A stretch of DNA of 51,246 bases from Streptomyces sp. H27-C3. GTDB taxonomy: Bacteria > Actinomycetota > Actinomycetes > Streptomycetales > Streptomycetaceae. Positions 8,509 through 15,355 of this stretch are shown piece by piece (the first letter of the stretch is position 1; every line of letters begins with the position of its first letter). Location of the stretch: positions 265,079 to 316,324 of the forward strand of contig NZ_JASITA010000002.1 of the NCBI RefSeq assembly GCF_030063415.1, in the 5' to 3' direction. The position numbers and the translations under genes were made by a program. The notes beneath the pieces are model-generated. The model made no database searches. It was given only the letters and a program-made list of their open reading frames with translations, and was not told the origin of the DNA.

Positions 8509-8581
8509 GCCTCCGTAGCTCAGGGGATAGAGCACCGCTCTCCTAAAGCGGGTGTCGCAGGTTCGAATCCTGCCGGGGGCA
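8509..8581 (+). tRNA. tRNA-Arg (anticodon CCU)
   Basis: A 73-base cloverleaf. The acceptor GCCTCCG pairs with CGGGGGC (one G-U), with A as discriminator. The anticodon stem CCGCT/AGCGG carries the loop CTCCTAA, giving anticodon CCU. The T arm is GCAGGTTCGAATCCTGC. CCA is not encoded. Phage genes begin just downstream, and tRNA 3' ends are the usual target of actinophage tyrosine integrases, so the 3' half is the probable attachment core. A TAGGCT box at 8465-8470 may be its -10. Confidence 0.95.
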
Positions 8582-8608
8582 CACGTTAGTTAGCAGGTCA
8601 GCGCCACG

Positions 8609-8644
8609 AAGGGCCCTCTCGTTTATTCGAACGAGGGGGCCCTT
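8609..8644 (+). terminator. Terminator downstream of tRNA-Arg
   Basis: 15-base arms (8609-8623, 8630-8644) with one G-U pair and the 6-base loop tattcg are followed by TCTT. It lies 27 bases after the tRNA and probably ends its transcript. If the attachment core is inside the tRNA, this terminator is phage-supplied. Confidence 0.75.
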
Positions 8645-8725
8645 TCTTGATCAAGTGCCACATAAATGCCACTTCCCCAGATGATCAAGGTGTCTGCGTC
8701 ACCCGTTCGAGGGGTTGTCCAGCAG

Positions 8726-8872
8726 CATGGGATGCGTAGAGTGCTGTCCCATGGGAGGGGCAGGCCGTCTCCCCACGCGCGCCTGACACGCGCCTCCCGC
8801 ATCCTGTGGTCCTCGGCGGGGAGGCTGAGACCGCAGGGAAGGCCCCCACCGCTTATGCCGGTGGGGGCCTTC
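8726..8872 (+). ncRNA. Possible structured RNA near the attachment site
   Basis: No credible protein frame covers 8650-9100. The plus strand can fold into consecutive helices: CATGGGA/TCCCATG (8726-8732, 8747-8753), CCTGTGGTC/GACCGCAGG with one G-U (8803-8811, 8829-8837), and the perfect 14-bp terminator-like hairpin at 8838-8872 directly after it. The continuous stacking, ending in a terminator stem, is what one expects of a small RNA. I recognise no known family and see no clear promoter. Confidence 0.25.
8838..8872. terminator. Strong 14-bp hairpin
   Basis: The arms GAAGGCCCCCACCG (8838-8851) and CGGTGGGGGCCTTC (8859-8872) are perfectly complementary around a 7-base loop. There is no T-run, but GC-rich stems of this kind terminate transcription in Streptomyces. 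It may insulate the prophage module from the tRNA in either direction. Confidence 0.65.
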
Positions 8873-8888
8873 TGCGTCACAACGTAGA

Positions 8889-8918
8889 CCGCCCCGCACC
8901 CAATCGGGTACGGGGCGG
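8889..8918. terminator. Second strong hairpin near the prophage left end
   Basis: 13-base arms CCGCCCCGCACCC (8889-8901) and GGGTACGGGGCGG (8906-8918) carry one mismatch and the 4-base loop aatc. It lies only 16 bases after the previous stem, so the two form a tandem barrier upstream of the XRE gene. Confidence 0.55.
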
Positions 8919-9064
8919 GACGCCTTGACCAAGTCGTGGCGTCTAACGGCGCAATCAGGCGGACACGCGTACGCCTGGCGCCGCTTCCTTGCCGCGGTTG
9001 CCCTGCGCGGCGCTCTGGGTTGGCGAAGTGTGTGGCCTCTCCAGCCAAGACGATCATTCAGGAA

Positions 9065-9082
9065 TGTACGGTTCCGTGTACA
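9065..9082. promoter_or_regulatory. Operator candidate upstream of the small XRE gene
   Basis: TGTACGGTTCCGTGTACA (9065-9082) is a near-palindrome with outer TGTAC/GTACA arms. A wider pair, GCCAAG (9041 region) and CTTGGC (9093 region), flanks it. It sits about 35 bases before the XRE start and is a plausible binding site for that protein. A weak TTGATC box lies at 9088-9093. Confidence 0.4.
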
Positions 9083-9115
9083 GACAATTGATCTTGGCGG
9101 CAGCAGCGTAGGCAA

Positions 9116-9355
9116 GTGCTCTCCGAACCGCCGTCGCCCGCCTGGGTACTCACCCGCCGCCGCGCCGTCGGAGACCACATCCGCGAGGCACGGCTGTACG
9201 CGAAGCTCACTCAGGAGCAGCTCGGCGGAGCCTCCGGTGTAGACCGGCAGGCAATCAATCGCATCGAGCAGGGCCACGCATCGCCGCGGCTCGACTCCCT
9301 CATCCGCATCGCCGCAGCGCTCAACATTTCGCTCGCGGACCTGGTGCGGACCTAA
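9116..9355 (+). CDS. Small XRE/Cro-type HTH regulator
   Basis: 79-residue single-domain DNA-binding protein. The HTH_3 fold is clear: GDHIREARLYAKLTQEQLGG, then SGVDRQAINRIEQGHASPRL and LIRIAAALNISLADLV. The GTG at 9116 has only a weak AGGCAA nearby, so the exact start is uncertain; the domain begins about residue 18. It is divergent in strand from, and tail-to-tail with, the methyltransferase gene. It is the only plus-strand protein gene in the left accessory module and may regulate that module. Confidence 0.85.
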   Translation: MLSEPPSPAWVLTRRRAVGDHIREARLYAKLTQEQLGGASGVDRQAINRIEQGHASPRLDSLIRIAAALNISLADLVRT

Positions 9356-9401
9356 GGGGCAGCCGCGCTCGACGTCGAGCGCGGCCCCGACCGGCAGCGC
9401 G

Positions 9402-10493
9402 CTACGCCGAGACGATCACCCGTCCTGGGTGAGTCAGCCACACCTCCTGACTGCGGGGTGTCACCGTCAGGCCGAACGCATCGGACGTCGGGCTGCCGAG
9501 AGCGGCGTACTCCTGATAGGTCGTTTCGATGTCGGACCACAGGTCGCGGTCGCCGTACTGCCACGCCTGCTCGCCCGGCTCACAGAACGCGCCCGACCCG
9601 GCGCCATCCATGAGCCACACCTCGACCGTGGCGCCCACCTCGCGGTGAATCATCGAGACGCCGGGCATCCGGGCGCCGGCGTAGATGGCGAACCCGAGGG
9701 TGAGCAGCTGCCGGGGATCGAGTGCGGTATCGGTCGCCCTTGCTCTGCCTTCAACCGGCGGCCCGTCCGGTGTGCGGTGCGACCGCATCGCCATGTACGA
9801 CGCACCGCCCCGAAACGGCCCGGATGCGCTGCCGTCGTCCTGAACAGTGAGCTGGACTAGGGCGCCGCTCCAGAAGTCGCGGGCCAACGGAGCAACGATG
9901 ATGCCGCCGGGTCGGACCTGCTCGACGAGGCCGTGCGAGATGGTCCGCAGCGCGCAGGTTGCGATGAGGCGGTCGAACGGAGCCGCTTCCGGCCAACCTT
10001 GTTCGCCGTCTCCGCGTCGCAGCTGTGGCATATAGCCGGCGGCGTGCAGGTTCCCGGCCGCCAGCTCGGCGAGCGCCTGGTCGAGCTCAATGCTGTAGAC
10101 ATTCTCCTCGCCGAGTCGCGCGGACAGCAGGGCCGCGACGTACCCGGAGGCGGTACCGATCTCCAGGACCCGGGCGCCTCGCTCGACCTCCAGGAGACCG
10201 AGCATCTTGGCGACCATGGACGGCATCGAGTTGGACGACGTGGCGACACCCGGGCCCTCCTCGGCGCCGTCGTCGACCTGGATCACTACGGGCTCGTCGC
10301 TGTGGACCAGGGCCAGCCAGTTGGCGTGCGAGGTGACCGGCTCGCATCGGTCGGGGCCCTGGCGCCAGATGCGCTCAGGGACGAACCAGTCGCGACGCAC
10401 GGTGTCGAAAATCCGGCGCCATTCCTCGTCCAAGAAGCCGCGGGCATCCAGATGCTGCACGAGCGATGCGTACCCCTGAATCTCAGTGACCAT
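9402..10493 (-). CDS. PIMT-like (protein isoaspartyl-type) SAM methyltransferase
   Basis: 363-residue cytosolic methyltransferase. Residues 86-95 hold the PIMT substrate loop SSNSMPSMVA with its Ser. Motif I is VLEIGTASGY (109-118), followed by the acidic loop VYSIELD. GDGEQGWPEAAPFDRLI and RPGGIIVAPLA are PIMT-type motifs. Ordinary PIMTs are about 210-220 residues; this one carries some 80 residues before the fold and about 120 after it, as in PIMT homologues that act on ribosomal peptides (graspetide, lanthipeptide, lasso and imiditide pathways). The ATG has GGAGG 5 bases upstream and lies inside the 3' end of a 39-codon gene, so the two are translationally coupled. No ATP-grasp or lanthionine synthetase is nearby. 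Confidence 0.85.
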   Translation of the reverse strand: MVTEIQGYASLVQHLDARGFLDEEWRRIFDTVRRDWFVPERIWRQGPDRCEPVTSHANWLALVHSDEPVVIQVDDGAEEGPGVATSSNSMPSMVAKMLGLLEVERGARVLEIGTASGYVAALLSARLGEENVYSIELDQALAELAAGNLHAAGYMPQLRRGDGEQGWPEAAPFDRLIATCALRTISHGLVEQVRPGGIIVAPLARDFWSGALVQLTVQDDGSASGPFRGGASYMAMRSHRTPDGPPVEGRARATDTALDPRQLLTLGFAIYAGARMPGVSMIHREVGATVEVWLMDGAGSGAFCEPGEQAWQYGDRDLWSDIETTYQEYAALGSPTSDAFGLTVTPRSQEVWLTHPGRVIVSA

Positions 10494-10602
10494 GTTGCCC
10501 TCCCGCGTACTTACCGCCGCTGCCGTCGGGGTTCGGAGGAGTCGGAGGCGGAGTCCATGGCTTGTCCGACGGCGGTCCTGCGTGCTTACCGTTGTCGCTC
10601 AT
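10483..10602 (-). CDS. 39-residue peptide, possible methyltransferase substrate
   Basis: A small gene: ATG at 10602 with GGGAG seven bases upstream, stop at 10483 overlapping the methyltransferase start by 11 bases. The peptide begins MSDNGKHAGPPSDKPW, continues with a proline-rich TPPPTPPNPDGSGG, and ends KYAGGQHGH. It is hydrophilic, with no Cys, no signal and no membrane segment. The Asp-Gly step in NPDGSGG is chemically prone to aspartimide formation, which PIMT-type enzymes promote after methylation. That makes it a candidate precursor of an imiditide-like modified peptide; it could instead be a mere coupling leader. Confidence 0.6.
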   Translation of the reverse strand: MSDNGKHAGPPSDKPWTPPPTPPNPDGSGGKYAGGQHGH

Positions 10603-10688
10603 CGTTTCTCCCAGTTCGTTGTCGCGGATGGTGCATGGACCCGCCTCGGCCGTCGTCCTGTGCAGGGCGTGGCGGCCGGGGCGGGGGC

Positions 10689-10886
10689 TTAGTAGGGGTG
10701 CTGGCCCAGGGCGCGAGGCTCGGGCGGCAGTGGTGCACGCCGGGCGGGGGTCTCGGGCGCTGTGTCCTCGGGGGTGATGGGCGGTCCGTGCCAGAGCAGG
10801 GTCACGCCGTGCTCGGCGCAGTAGGCGCCCTCGTCGTCCTCGATCGGGAAGTCGTGGCTGTACGGGCCCTTCACGCAGCGGGTCAT
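10689..10886 (-). CDS. Small hypothetical protein
   Basis: 65-residue protein starting MTRCVKGPYSHDFP, with a Cys/His-containing segment (C4, H11, then YCAEHGVTLLWHG) and a Pro/Ala-rich tail. The ATG overlaps the stop of the preceding gene as ATGA, so both are made from one transcript. The Cys-His spacing might bind a metal, but no family is recognised. It belongs to the accessory module with the methyltransferase. Confidence 0.65.
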   Translation of the reverse strand: MTRCVKGPYSHDFPIEDDEGAYCAEHGVTLLWHGPPITPEDTAPETPARRAPLPPEPRALGQHPY

Positions 10887-11407
10887 CGGCGCGCCTCGCG
10901 CTCGGCCTGCCGCAGGCGGTCGCCGGTCGCGCACCCGTCGAGGCATCGCGGTGCTGTGTCGGTCGGGTCGCGGCGGCTCCCGTGGCAGTCGCAGTCGCAG
11001 CGCAGCTTGAGCAGGGCTGCCAGCGCCGCCGGGTCGACGAGGGTGCCGCTACCGTCGGGCGGCTGGACCCAGTGAGGGCCGGGCGGGTACATGACGGCCG
11101 GCGCCGGGACGGTGAGATAGCTGGTGTCTCCCAGGCGCTCGGTTCCCGGCGTCGACCAGCCCGCGGCGGAACCTGGTGGGATGAGGAAGTAGCGGACGCG
11201 GCCGCCAGGGTCGCGGATCACTGGGCCGTCGATGCCGGTCGCCATCGCCTCGCGCGCCGGGTGCTCAGGGACCTTGATCGCGTCGAAGGTCCGGCCGAGG
11301 GGAAGGAGCACGATGCTGGTCTGCGAGATCCAGAGGCGCGCGCGGGTGGGGTCGGGGTCTGCGGAGGCGAGCCACGCGCTGGCGGCGGCAGGTGTTTCGG
11401 TGGACAC
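10883..11407 (-). CDS. Conserved actinomycete hypothetical protein
   Basis: 174-residue soluble protein. Segments such as SIVLLPLGRTFDAIKVPEH, GPVIRDPGGRVRYFLIPPGS and PPGPHWVQPP resemble a family common beside XRE regulators in Streptomyces, and recall the N-terminal part of bifunctional primase-polymerases. The acidic active-site residues of a primase are not evident, so I do not call it one. The C-terminal tail has a Cys cluster (LRCDCDCHGS, CLDGCATGD). The GTG at 11407 sits at the edge of a perfect 15-bp inverted repeat that contains its Shine-Dalgarno. Confidence 0.65.
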   Translation of the reverse strand: MSTETPAAASAWLASADPDPTRARLWISQTSIVLLPLGRTFDAIKVPEHPAREAMATGIDGPVIRDPGGRVRYFLIPPGSAAGWSTPGTERLGDTSYLTVPAPAVMYPPGPHWVQPPDGSGTLVDPAALAALLKLRCDCDCHGSRRDPTDTAPRCLDGCATGDRLRQAEREARR

Positions 11408-11448
11408 GACACGATCCCCTCGCTGTGGTCAGTGAGGGGATCGTGTCG
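11407..11448 (-). promoter_or_regulatory. 15-bp inverted repeat covering RBS and start
   Basis: Arms at 11407-11421 and 11434-11448 are perfect 15-base complements with a 12-base loop. On the minus strand the downstream arm contains GAGGGG, the only Shine-Dalgarno of the 174-residue gene, and ends at its GTG. As RNA it would hide the ribosome site; as DNA it could be an operator for one of the neighbouring XRE proteins. A smaller hairpin, CCCACAgttTGTGGG, follows at 11468-11482. Confidence 0.6.
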
Positions 11449-11514
11449 CAGAAATGGGGGTCGGTTACCCACAGTTTGTGGGGATGATTTTCTGTCACGA
11501 CCCTTGACAGTTCG

Positions 11515-12741
11515 TCAGATGCCTGACCACCGGGCCAGCCCAGCAATCGAATCGGTCTGCCCCCGGTCCAGGCGTACCAGCGAGGCCGCAGTCGCCCGGA
11601 GCGTAGGGTGCCACCTGCTGTGATTCGGGGAGATCTGCCGAGCGCGGAGCAAGTCCGTGTGCGCGCCGTGCCGGTCTCCCTCGGCCAACCTGGCCGCTGC
11701 CACGTCGATGTGATGGTGTGACGCGCGCTCAGCGACGATGCCCGTGGGCAGCTCCCACTCGTCCCGGTCCTGCTCTGCGCCCCACTCGCGCAGCCTGGCG
11801 AGTGCCTGCTCGGTGTCGCCCTGGTCAATGAGCGCGGCGACCTCGTGGATCCTGACGTTGGTCGGGCCGAAGCTCATCTCGTAGTGGGTGGTGTCGCTCC
11901 GGAGGGAGCCAGCGGCGGCGCGCGCCTCGTCCAGCCTCGCCTCAGCCTGCTCCGGCCGTCCGTCGCGAGCCTCCAGAATCGCCAACTTCAGCAGCACCGC
12001 TCCCTGTACGGCGATCTGCTCAGGCGACATCGACGCCTCCGGGGCCAGCCGCTCCACCTCGTCGACGAGCGCCTCCAGGACACGGCGAGCCGATCCGTAC
12101 GCACCCATCCGCACCATCGCCCCCGCTTTCAGGTAGGCCCCGGTCACTTGCATGAGGGGATCACCGGAGTGGTCCGCCGCCCACCGCACGCGCTCGATCG
12201 CGGTGAGGCTGAGGTCGTGGTAACCCAGTTTGTGCGCGAGGGAGTTGGTCGCGCGGTAGCCGCGTGCCAGCCACCAGTACGCGCGCTGCTGCTCAGGGCC
12301 GCGGGCGGTGAGGGCCACGTGGGTCAGTTCGGCAAGGACGCCGGGCAGCAGCGGGCCCATGGGGACGTACTGGCCGTCCTGTCGCATCTCGGAGATGTGG
12401 TCCATCTCGGCGGCAAGGACAGGCAGCGGCCGGGGCGCGGTCAGCAAGTCGTCCGGGTTGTCGTAGGTGAGGAGTATCCGCCGCAGCTCGGGGATGACGG
12501 CCTGTACCTGTGCCTCGATCTCGGCCCCGTTCCAATACGGCTGGCCGGTCAGCCGGTCAGGCCCCACGTGGAGGGCGCGGGCGAGCTGCGCAAGGATGCC
12601 GGGCGGAGGGTTGCGGTCGCCGTGCTCGTATTTTTCGAGGGTGGAAACGCTGATCTTTACCTGTGCAGCCAGCTGCCGCACGGTCATCTGGCGGACCTTG
12701 CGCGCCTCGCGGATGCGCCGGCCGATGTGCTCAGTGCTCAT
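11515..12741 (-). CDS. XRE regulator with C-terminal TPR-like sensor domain
   Basis: 408-residue protein. The N-terminal HTH covers residues 5-62 (IGRRIREARKVRQMTVRQLA, then VKISVSTLEKYEHGDRNPPP). A long helical region of repeated Ala/Leu-rich hairpins follows, e.g. AYLKAGAMVRMGAYGSARRV, LLKLAILEARDGRPEQAEAR and VAALIDQGDTEQALARLREW, typical of TPR repeats that bind peptides or partner proteins. Such large XRE-TPR regulators are abundant in Streptomyces. It probably controls the adjacent hypothetical/peptide/methyltransferase genes transcribed after it; a peptide ligand is possible but not shown. Confidence 0.85.
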   Translation of the reverse strand: MSTEHIGRRIREARKVRQMTVRQLAAQVKISVSTLEKYEHGDRNPPPGILAQLARALHVGPDRLTGQPYWNGAEIEAQVQAVIPELRRILLTYDNPDDLLTAPRPLPVLAAEMDHISEMRQDGQYVPMGPLLPGVLAELTHVALTARGPEQQRAYWWLARGYRATNSLAHKLGYHDLSLTAIERVRWAADHSGDPLMQVTGAYLKAGAMVRMGAYGSARRVLEALVDEVERLAPEASMSPEQIAVQGAVLLKLAILEARDGRPEQAEARLDEARAAAGSLRSDTTHYEMSFGPTNVRIHEVAALIDQGDTEQALARLREWGAEQDRDEWELPTGIVAERASHHHIDVAAARLAEGDRHGAHTDLLRARQISPNHSRWHPTLRATAASLVRLDRGQTDSIAGLARWSGI

Positions 12742-12825
12742 GGTGCCCCCAGCGTCGGGTGTGCTGGCCGCCAGCGTAAGACGAACCCCGGACGCAGGAA
12801 AGCGGGTGGGAGGGGGAGCGCTGCG

Positions 12826-13536
12826 TTACGGGTACTGGCGGCGGGACGGGTCCAAGCCCAGGGCCTGGGGGCCGGGGTCCTCGGGCGGGGCCGGTGCACC
12901 GTCCTTGCGGCATACGAGAGCATCAGGATCGTCGGGTGGGGGCTGGAGGCTGTACCCGTCGGGGCAGGTCTGCCCGTCGCGCCCGTCGGCGCCGTCCGCC
13001 CCCGCTGCGCCGTCCGTGCCGTCGACTCCGTTGCGCCCGTCGGAGCCGGGAGGCCCCGCCGGGCCCGCCGGACCTTGAGGACCGGTCGCGCCGGTGACCG
13101 CCGCCCCCGACTGCCCAGGGATCCCAGCTTGCCCAGGTGCACCAGTGGGGCCGGGGACAGGGGCAGGTGTACCGCCGGGCTCGCCCTTCGCTCCCCGCTC
13201 GCCGGGACGCCCCGGTGGTCCGGGGATCGGCACGGGCACCTCGGCGCGGCCTGGAAGGTTATCGACCGCGCGCGATGGATCCGGCACGGCTGGTGTGCCG
13301 CCCTTGGCTTGGATCTGTGCCCGCAGTACCCGCACGTCTCCGACAAGGGTGTTCACCACGTCGCCACGCCGGTCAGCCTCGGCGGCGACCTGCGCGGTCC
13401 GCTGCGACTCGGCATCAATCCTCAGCCAGACCAGCACGACGGCGCCGGAGAGGACCGCGAGGATCGCAGCGACGGCGAGGGAGCGCCAGCGGCGGGACAG
13501 GATGCCCTCCGGGCGGTGGTGCCGGGTGCGGGTCAC
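12826..13536 (-). CDS. Membrane-anchored collagen-like protein
   Basis: 236-residue protein with a basic N-terminus ([19 protein letters not shown]) and one membrane helix at about 19-38 ([19 protein letters not shown]). A short coiled-coil-like stretch follows, then about 80 residues of Gly-X-Y triplets ([36 protein letters not shown]). The tail CPDGYSLQ...LVCRKDG has two Cys residues. Start GTG overlaps the previous stop as GTGA. Collagen-like repeats are common in actinophage structural or lysogenic proteins and form trimers. As the last gene of the late operon it may modify the lysogen surface or act in lysis; the role is inferred. Confidence 0.8.
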   Translation of the reverse strand: MTRTRHHRPEGILSRRWRSLAVAAILAVLSGAVVLVWLRIDAESQRTAQVAAEADRRGDVVNTLVGDVRVLRAQIQAKGGTPAVPDPSRAVDNLPGRAEVPVPIPGPPGRPGERGAKGEPGGTPAPVPGPTGAPGQAGIPGQSGAAVTGATGPQGPAGPAGPPGSDGRNGVDGTDGAAGADGADGRDGQTCPDGYSLQPPPDDPDALVCRKDGAPAPPEDPGPQALGLDPSRRQYP

Positions 13537-13844
13537 AGGGTGGGTCCTCCTAGCTCGGCGATCCGTCGGTCACGTGCTGCGATCTCCGCTTGCAGGGCGG
13601 TGATCTGCGCTTGCAGTGCTGCTTTGTCGGCGCGCTCCCCGGCCAAGTCGGCGTAGGCGGCCGTCAGTTTGGCTTGCAGACGGTCGCGTTCTTCTTGCAG
13701 CTGGTCGACGAGCCCGCCGTACCCGGTGAGGACCACACCCTGATGGGTGGCGCGGGCCGAGCTCCGTTGCCCAATCCATGCGGCTGTGGCCGCTGCGAGC
13801 CCGACGACGATGGTGCCGACGGCGGCGAGCGTCGCAGCGTCCAC
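13533..13844 (-). CDS. Single-TM coiled-coil phage protein in lysis cassette
   Basis: 103-residue protein. An N-terminal hydrophobic helix ([20 protein letters not shown]) is followed by about 55 residues of heptad-rich coiled coil ([40 protein letters not shown]). The GTG at 13844 has a perfect AAGGAGG 8 bases upstream. It lies between the holin and the collagen-like gene, so a lysis accessory or second holin-like role is plausible. I recognise no named family. Confidence 0.75.
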   Translation of the reverse strand: MDAATLAAVGTIVVGLAAATAAWIGQRSSARATHQGVVLTGYGGLVDQLQEERDRLQAKLTAAYADLAGERADKAALQAQITALQAEIAARDRRIAELGGPTL

Positions 13845-13861
13845 GCGGTGTACCTCCTTGA

Positions 13862-14128
13862 TCAGACTCCGACTACGGTGCTGGCGCTGTTCTTGTCGCC
13901 GAACGCGCGGGCCAGCATCCCCTTCAGCAGGGACCCGCTCGCGGCGATACCCGCGACACCGACGGTCTCCCAAAAGGTGGCGGAGAACATCGAGGCGGGG
14001 CCGGCCGCGAGGGCGACGCCAGCGGCAGCGGTGAGGCCGGTCCAGATCACACGCTCGGCGAGATCCTTCGCGTAGGTCGTGGCGGTCTTCACGACAGTGT
14101 CGGCGGCGGGGAGGGTGAAGTCGCTCAT
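13862..14128 (-). CDS. Phage holin (r1t-type)
   Basis: 88-residue small membrane protein with an amphipathic N-terminus (SDFTLPAADTVVKTATTYAK) and two hydrophobic helices, around ERVIWTGLTAAAGVALAAG and FWETVGVAGIAASGSLLKG, then a short polar C-terminus. Size, topology and position just after the endolysin fit r1t-like actinophage holins, which form the membrane lesion that releases or activates endolysin. Confidence 0.8.
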   Translation of the reverse strand: MSDFTLPAADTVVKTATTYAKDLAERVIWTGLTAAAGVALAAGPASMFSATFWETVGVAGIAASGSLLKGMLARAFGDKNSASTVVGV

Positions 14129-14165
14129 GGTGAACTCCTCGGTCAGCGGATCAGGCAGATGCGGG

Positions 14166-15005
14166 TCAGTTGGCGAGACGGGCGGCGAGCTTGACTGCGA
14201 CGCGCTCCGCGATCTGCTCAGCCAGGGCAGGGTGGGCGGCGATCTTCTCGGCGAGCGCGAGCAACTGTGCGTTGGTCAGGTCGAGGGGCTTGATCGCGTC
14301 GACCTTCTTGCCGAGGGCGGTCACGTCGCGGGCGGTGGTGCGCAGGTAGTCGTAGGCGTCGCGCGGCTCGTTGGTGCCCTTGTACCGCCAGGCCGCGCCC
14401 TGCTGGTTGTCGTACAGGGCCTTGAGCTGCTTGGCCTGTTCGGGGGTCATGTCGTCCTCCTGAGGTGGAATGGTCTGGCCGTTGGCGCGGGCGACGATCC
14501 CGGGGAACACCACCGCGTTGAACTGCTTCACTCGCGCGTCACCGGGGCAGGCCGTGCCGGACACAGCCCAAGCGGAGTGCAGCCGGTGATAGCCGAACCC
14601 GGGGTCGGACGTGGTGCGGCAGATGCGCAGCGGAATGCCGTGCGTGCGGTGCAGCCACACGCCGAGGGCGATAAGCCTCTCCAACTGCTGCGCGGTCCAC
14701 GGGTCTGAGCCCTGCAGGTTGGACGCGGTCTCGATGGACACCGCGCCCGTACCGTCCGGGCGCCGGTTGGCCGCGGCGTTCGCGTCGGCGCGCGTCTCGG
14801 TCCCGACGAACTGGCCGAGGTCGCCCGCGTAACCGAGGCCGAAGTGCGATTCCAGGTTGGTGCTGTCGCGCCAGTACTCGTACACGCGGCGCGCGGTCCA
14901 CGGAGCGATGATCGAGTGGACGATGAACTGCGTGGGCCTGATGGCCGCCTGCTGGTCTGACTCCGGTTGCAGCTCCCACTTCGTGGCGCCCGGGTACCAG
15001 GCCAT
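14166..15005 (-). CDS. Endolysin, N-acetylmuramoyl-L-alanine amidase (amidase_2)
   Basis: 279-residue peptidoglycan hydrolase. Residues 1-170 are an amidase_2/PGRP fold: FIVHSII with the zinc His at 30, GLGYAGDLGQFVGTETRADA, and YHRLHSAWAVSGTACPGD with the second His (140 or 143) and Cys 153 as ligands. A linker and a helical C-terminal region (TPEQAKQLKALYDNQQGAAW onward, ending VAVKLAARLAN) probably bind the wall or oligomerise. The ATG overlaps the stop of the tiny upstream gene as TGATG. Together with the holin it lyses the host. Confidence 0.9.
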   Translation of the reverse strand: MAWYPGATKWELQPESDQQAAIRPTQFIVHSIIAPWTARRVYEYWRDSTNLESHFGLGYAGDLGQFVGTETRADANAAANRRPDGTGAVSIETASNLQGSDPWTAQQLERLIALGVWLHRTHGIPLRICRTTSDPGFGYHRLHSAWAVSGTACPGDARVKQFNAVVFPGIVARANGQTIPPQEDDMTPEQAKQLKALYDNQQGAAWRYKGTNEPRDAYDYLRTTARDVTALGKKVDAIKPLDLTNAQLLALAEKIAAHPALAEQIAERVAVKLAARLAN

Positions 15006-15130
15006 CAGACGCCCCCGGCTCTCAGGGCGGCCAAGAGCCGGTCGGCGGTCAGGGGTGCGGCCATGATGCGCGTTCCTTTCAGATGAGATGTGCGTAGCGA
15101 GGGGCGATACCGACGGCCTGGTGTAGCCAT
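15005..15130 (-). CDS. Tiny gene (41 aa) directly before the endolysin
   Basis: Start ATG at 15130 has GAGGAGG five bases upstream; the frame reads MATPGRRYRPSLRTSHLKG and ends MAAPLTADRLLAALRAGGV, stopping in a TGATG overlap with the endolysin. The ending resembles the first residues of many Streptomyces phage amidases (TADRLLAALRAEGV-like), so this may be a detached N-terminus of an ancestral endolysin. An internal ATG at 15064 could give only the last 19 residues. Confidence 0.5.
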   Translation of the reverse strand: MATPGRRYRPSLRTSHLKGTRIMAAPLTADRLLAALRAGGV

Positions 15131-15140
15131 CCCGGCCTCC

Positions 15141-15338
15141 TCAGACCGTCGTGACGACTTGCTCGTAGCGCTGCGCCCCGACACTCGCCACCCCAGGCCT
15201 GCCGGCCAGCAACTCCCGGACCGCGTTGACGACCTCGATCTCTGGGACGACAGCGATCTCCTGATCGATGGATGTGATCGACACCGACACGATGGGGCCT
15301 CCACCCGAGTTCCTGCCGGTGACCTGGTAATGAGCCAT
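15141..15338 (-). CDS. Small hypothetical phage protein
   Basis: 65-residue protein beginning MAHYQVTGRNSGGGPIVSVS and ending QRYEQVVTTV. It looks like two or three beta strands around a helix (EIEVVNAVRELLAGR). It lies among tail-tip and lysis genes on the same strand, with short gaps. No family recognised. Confidence 0.65.
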   Translation of the reverse strand: MAHYQVTGRNSGGGPIVSVSITSIDQEIAVVPEIEVVNAVRELLAGRPGVASVGAQRYEQVVTTV

Positions 15339-15355
15339 CCTGTGTTCCTCTCTCG

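Noticed and set aside
8582..9115. Integrase remnant next to the tRNA
   Set aside because: No frame shows the tyrosine recombinase box or serine recombinase motifs, so no remnant can be claimed.
9402..10493. FxLD-type lanthipeptide or graspetide pathway
   Set aside because: The methyltransferase is similar to those of such pathways, but no ATP-grasp or lanthionine enzyme is near and the small peptide has no Cys. I keep only the aspartimide-type idea.
10883..11407. Bifunctional primase-polymerase
   Set aside because: Only a faint resemblance to the N-terminal part; acidic catalytic residues and the helicase-like half are missing.
11505..11510. TTGACA box as a plus-strand promoter
   Set aside because: It lies at the 3' end of a minus-strand gene, no plus-strand gene follows and no -10 box is correctly spaced.
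11845..13656. Long plus-strand open frame of about 600 codons opposite the XRE-TPR and collagen-like genes
   Set aside because: It crosses two real minus-strand genes, has no ribosome site and a composition typical of antisense frames.
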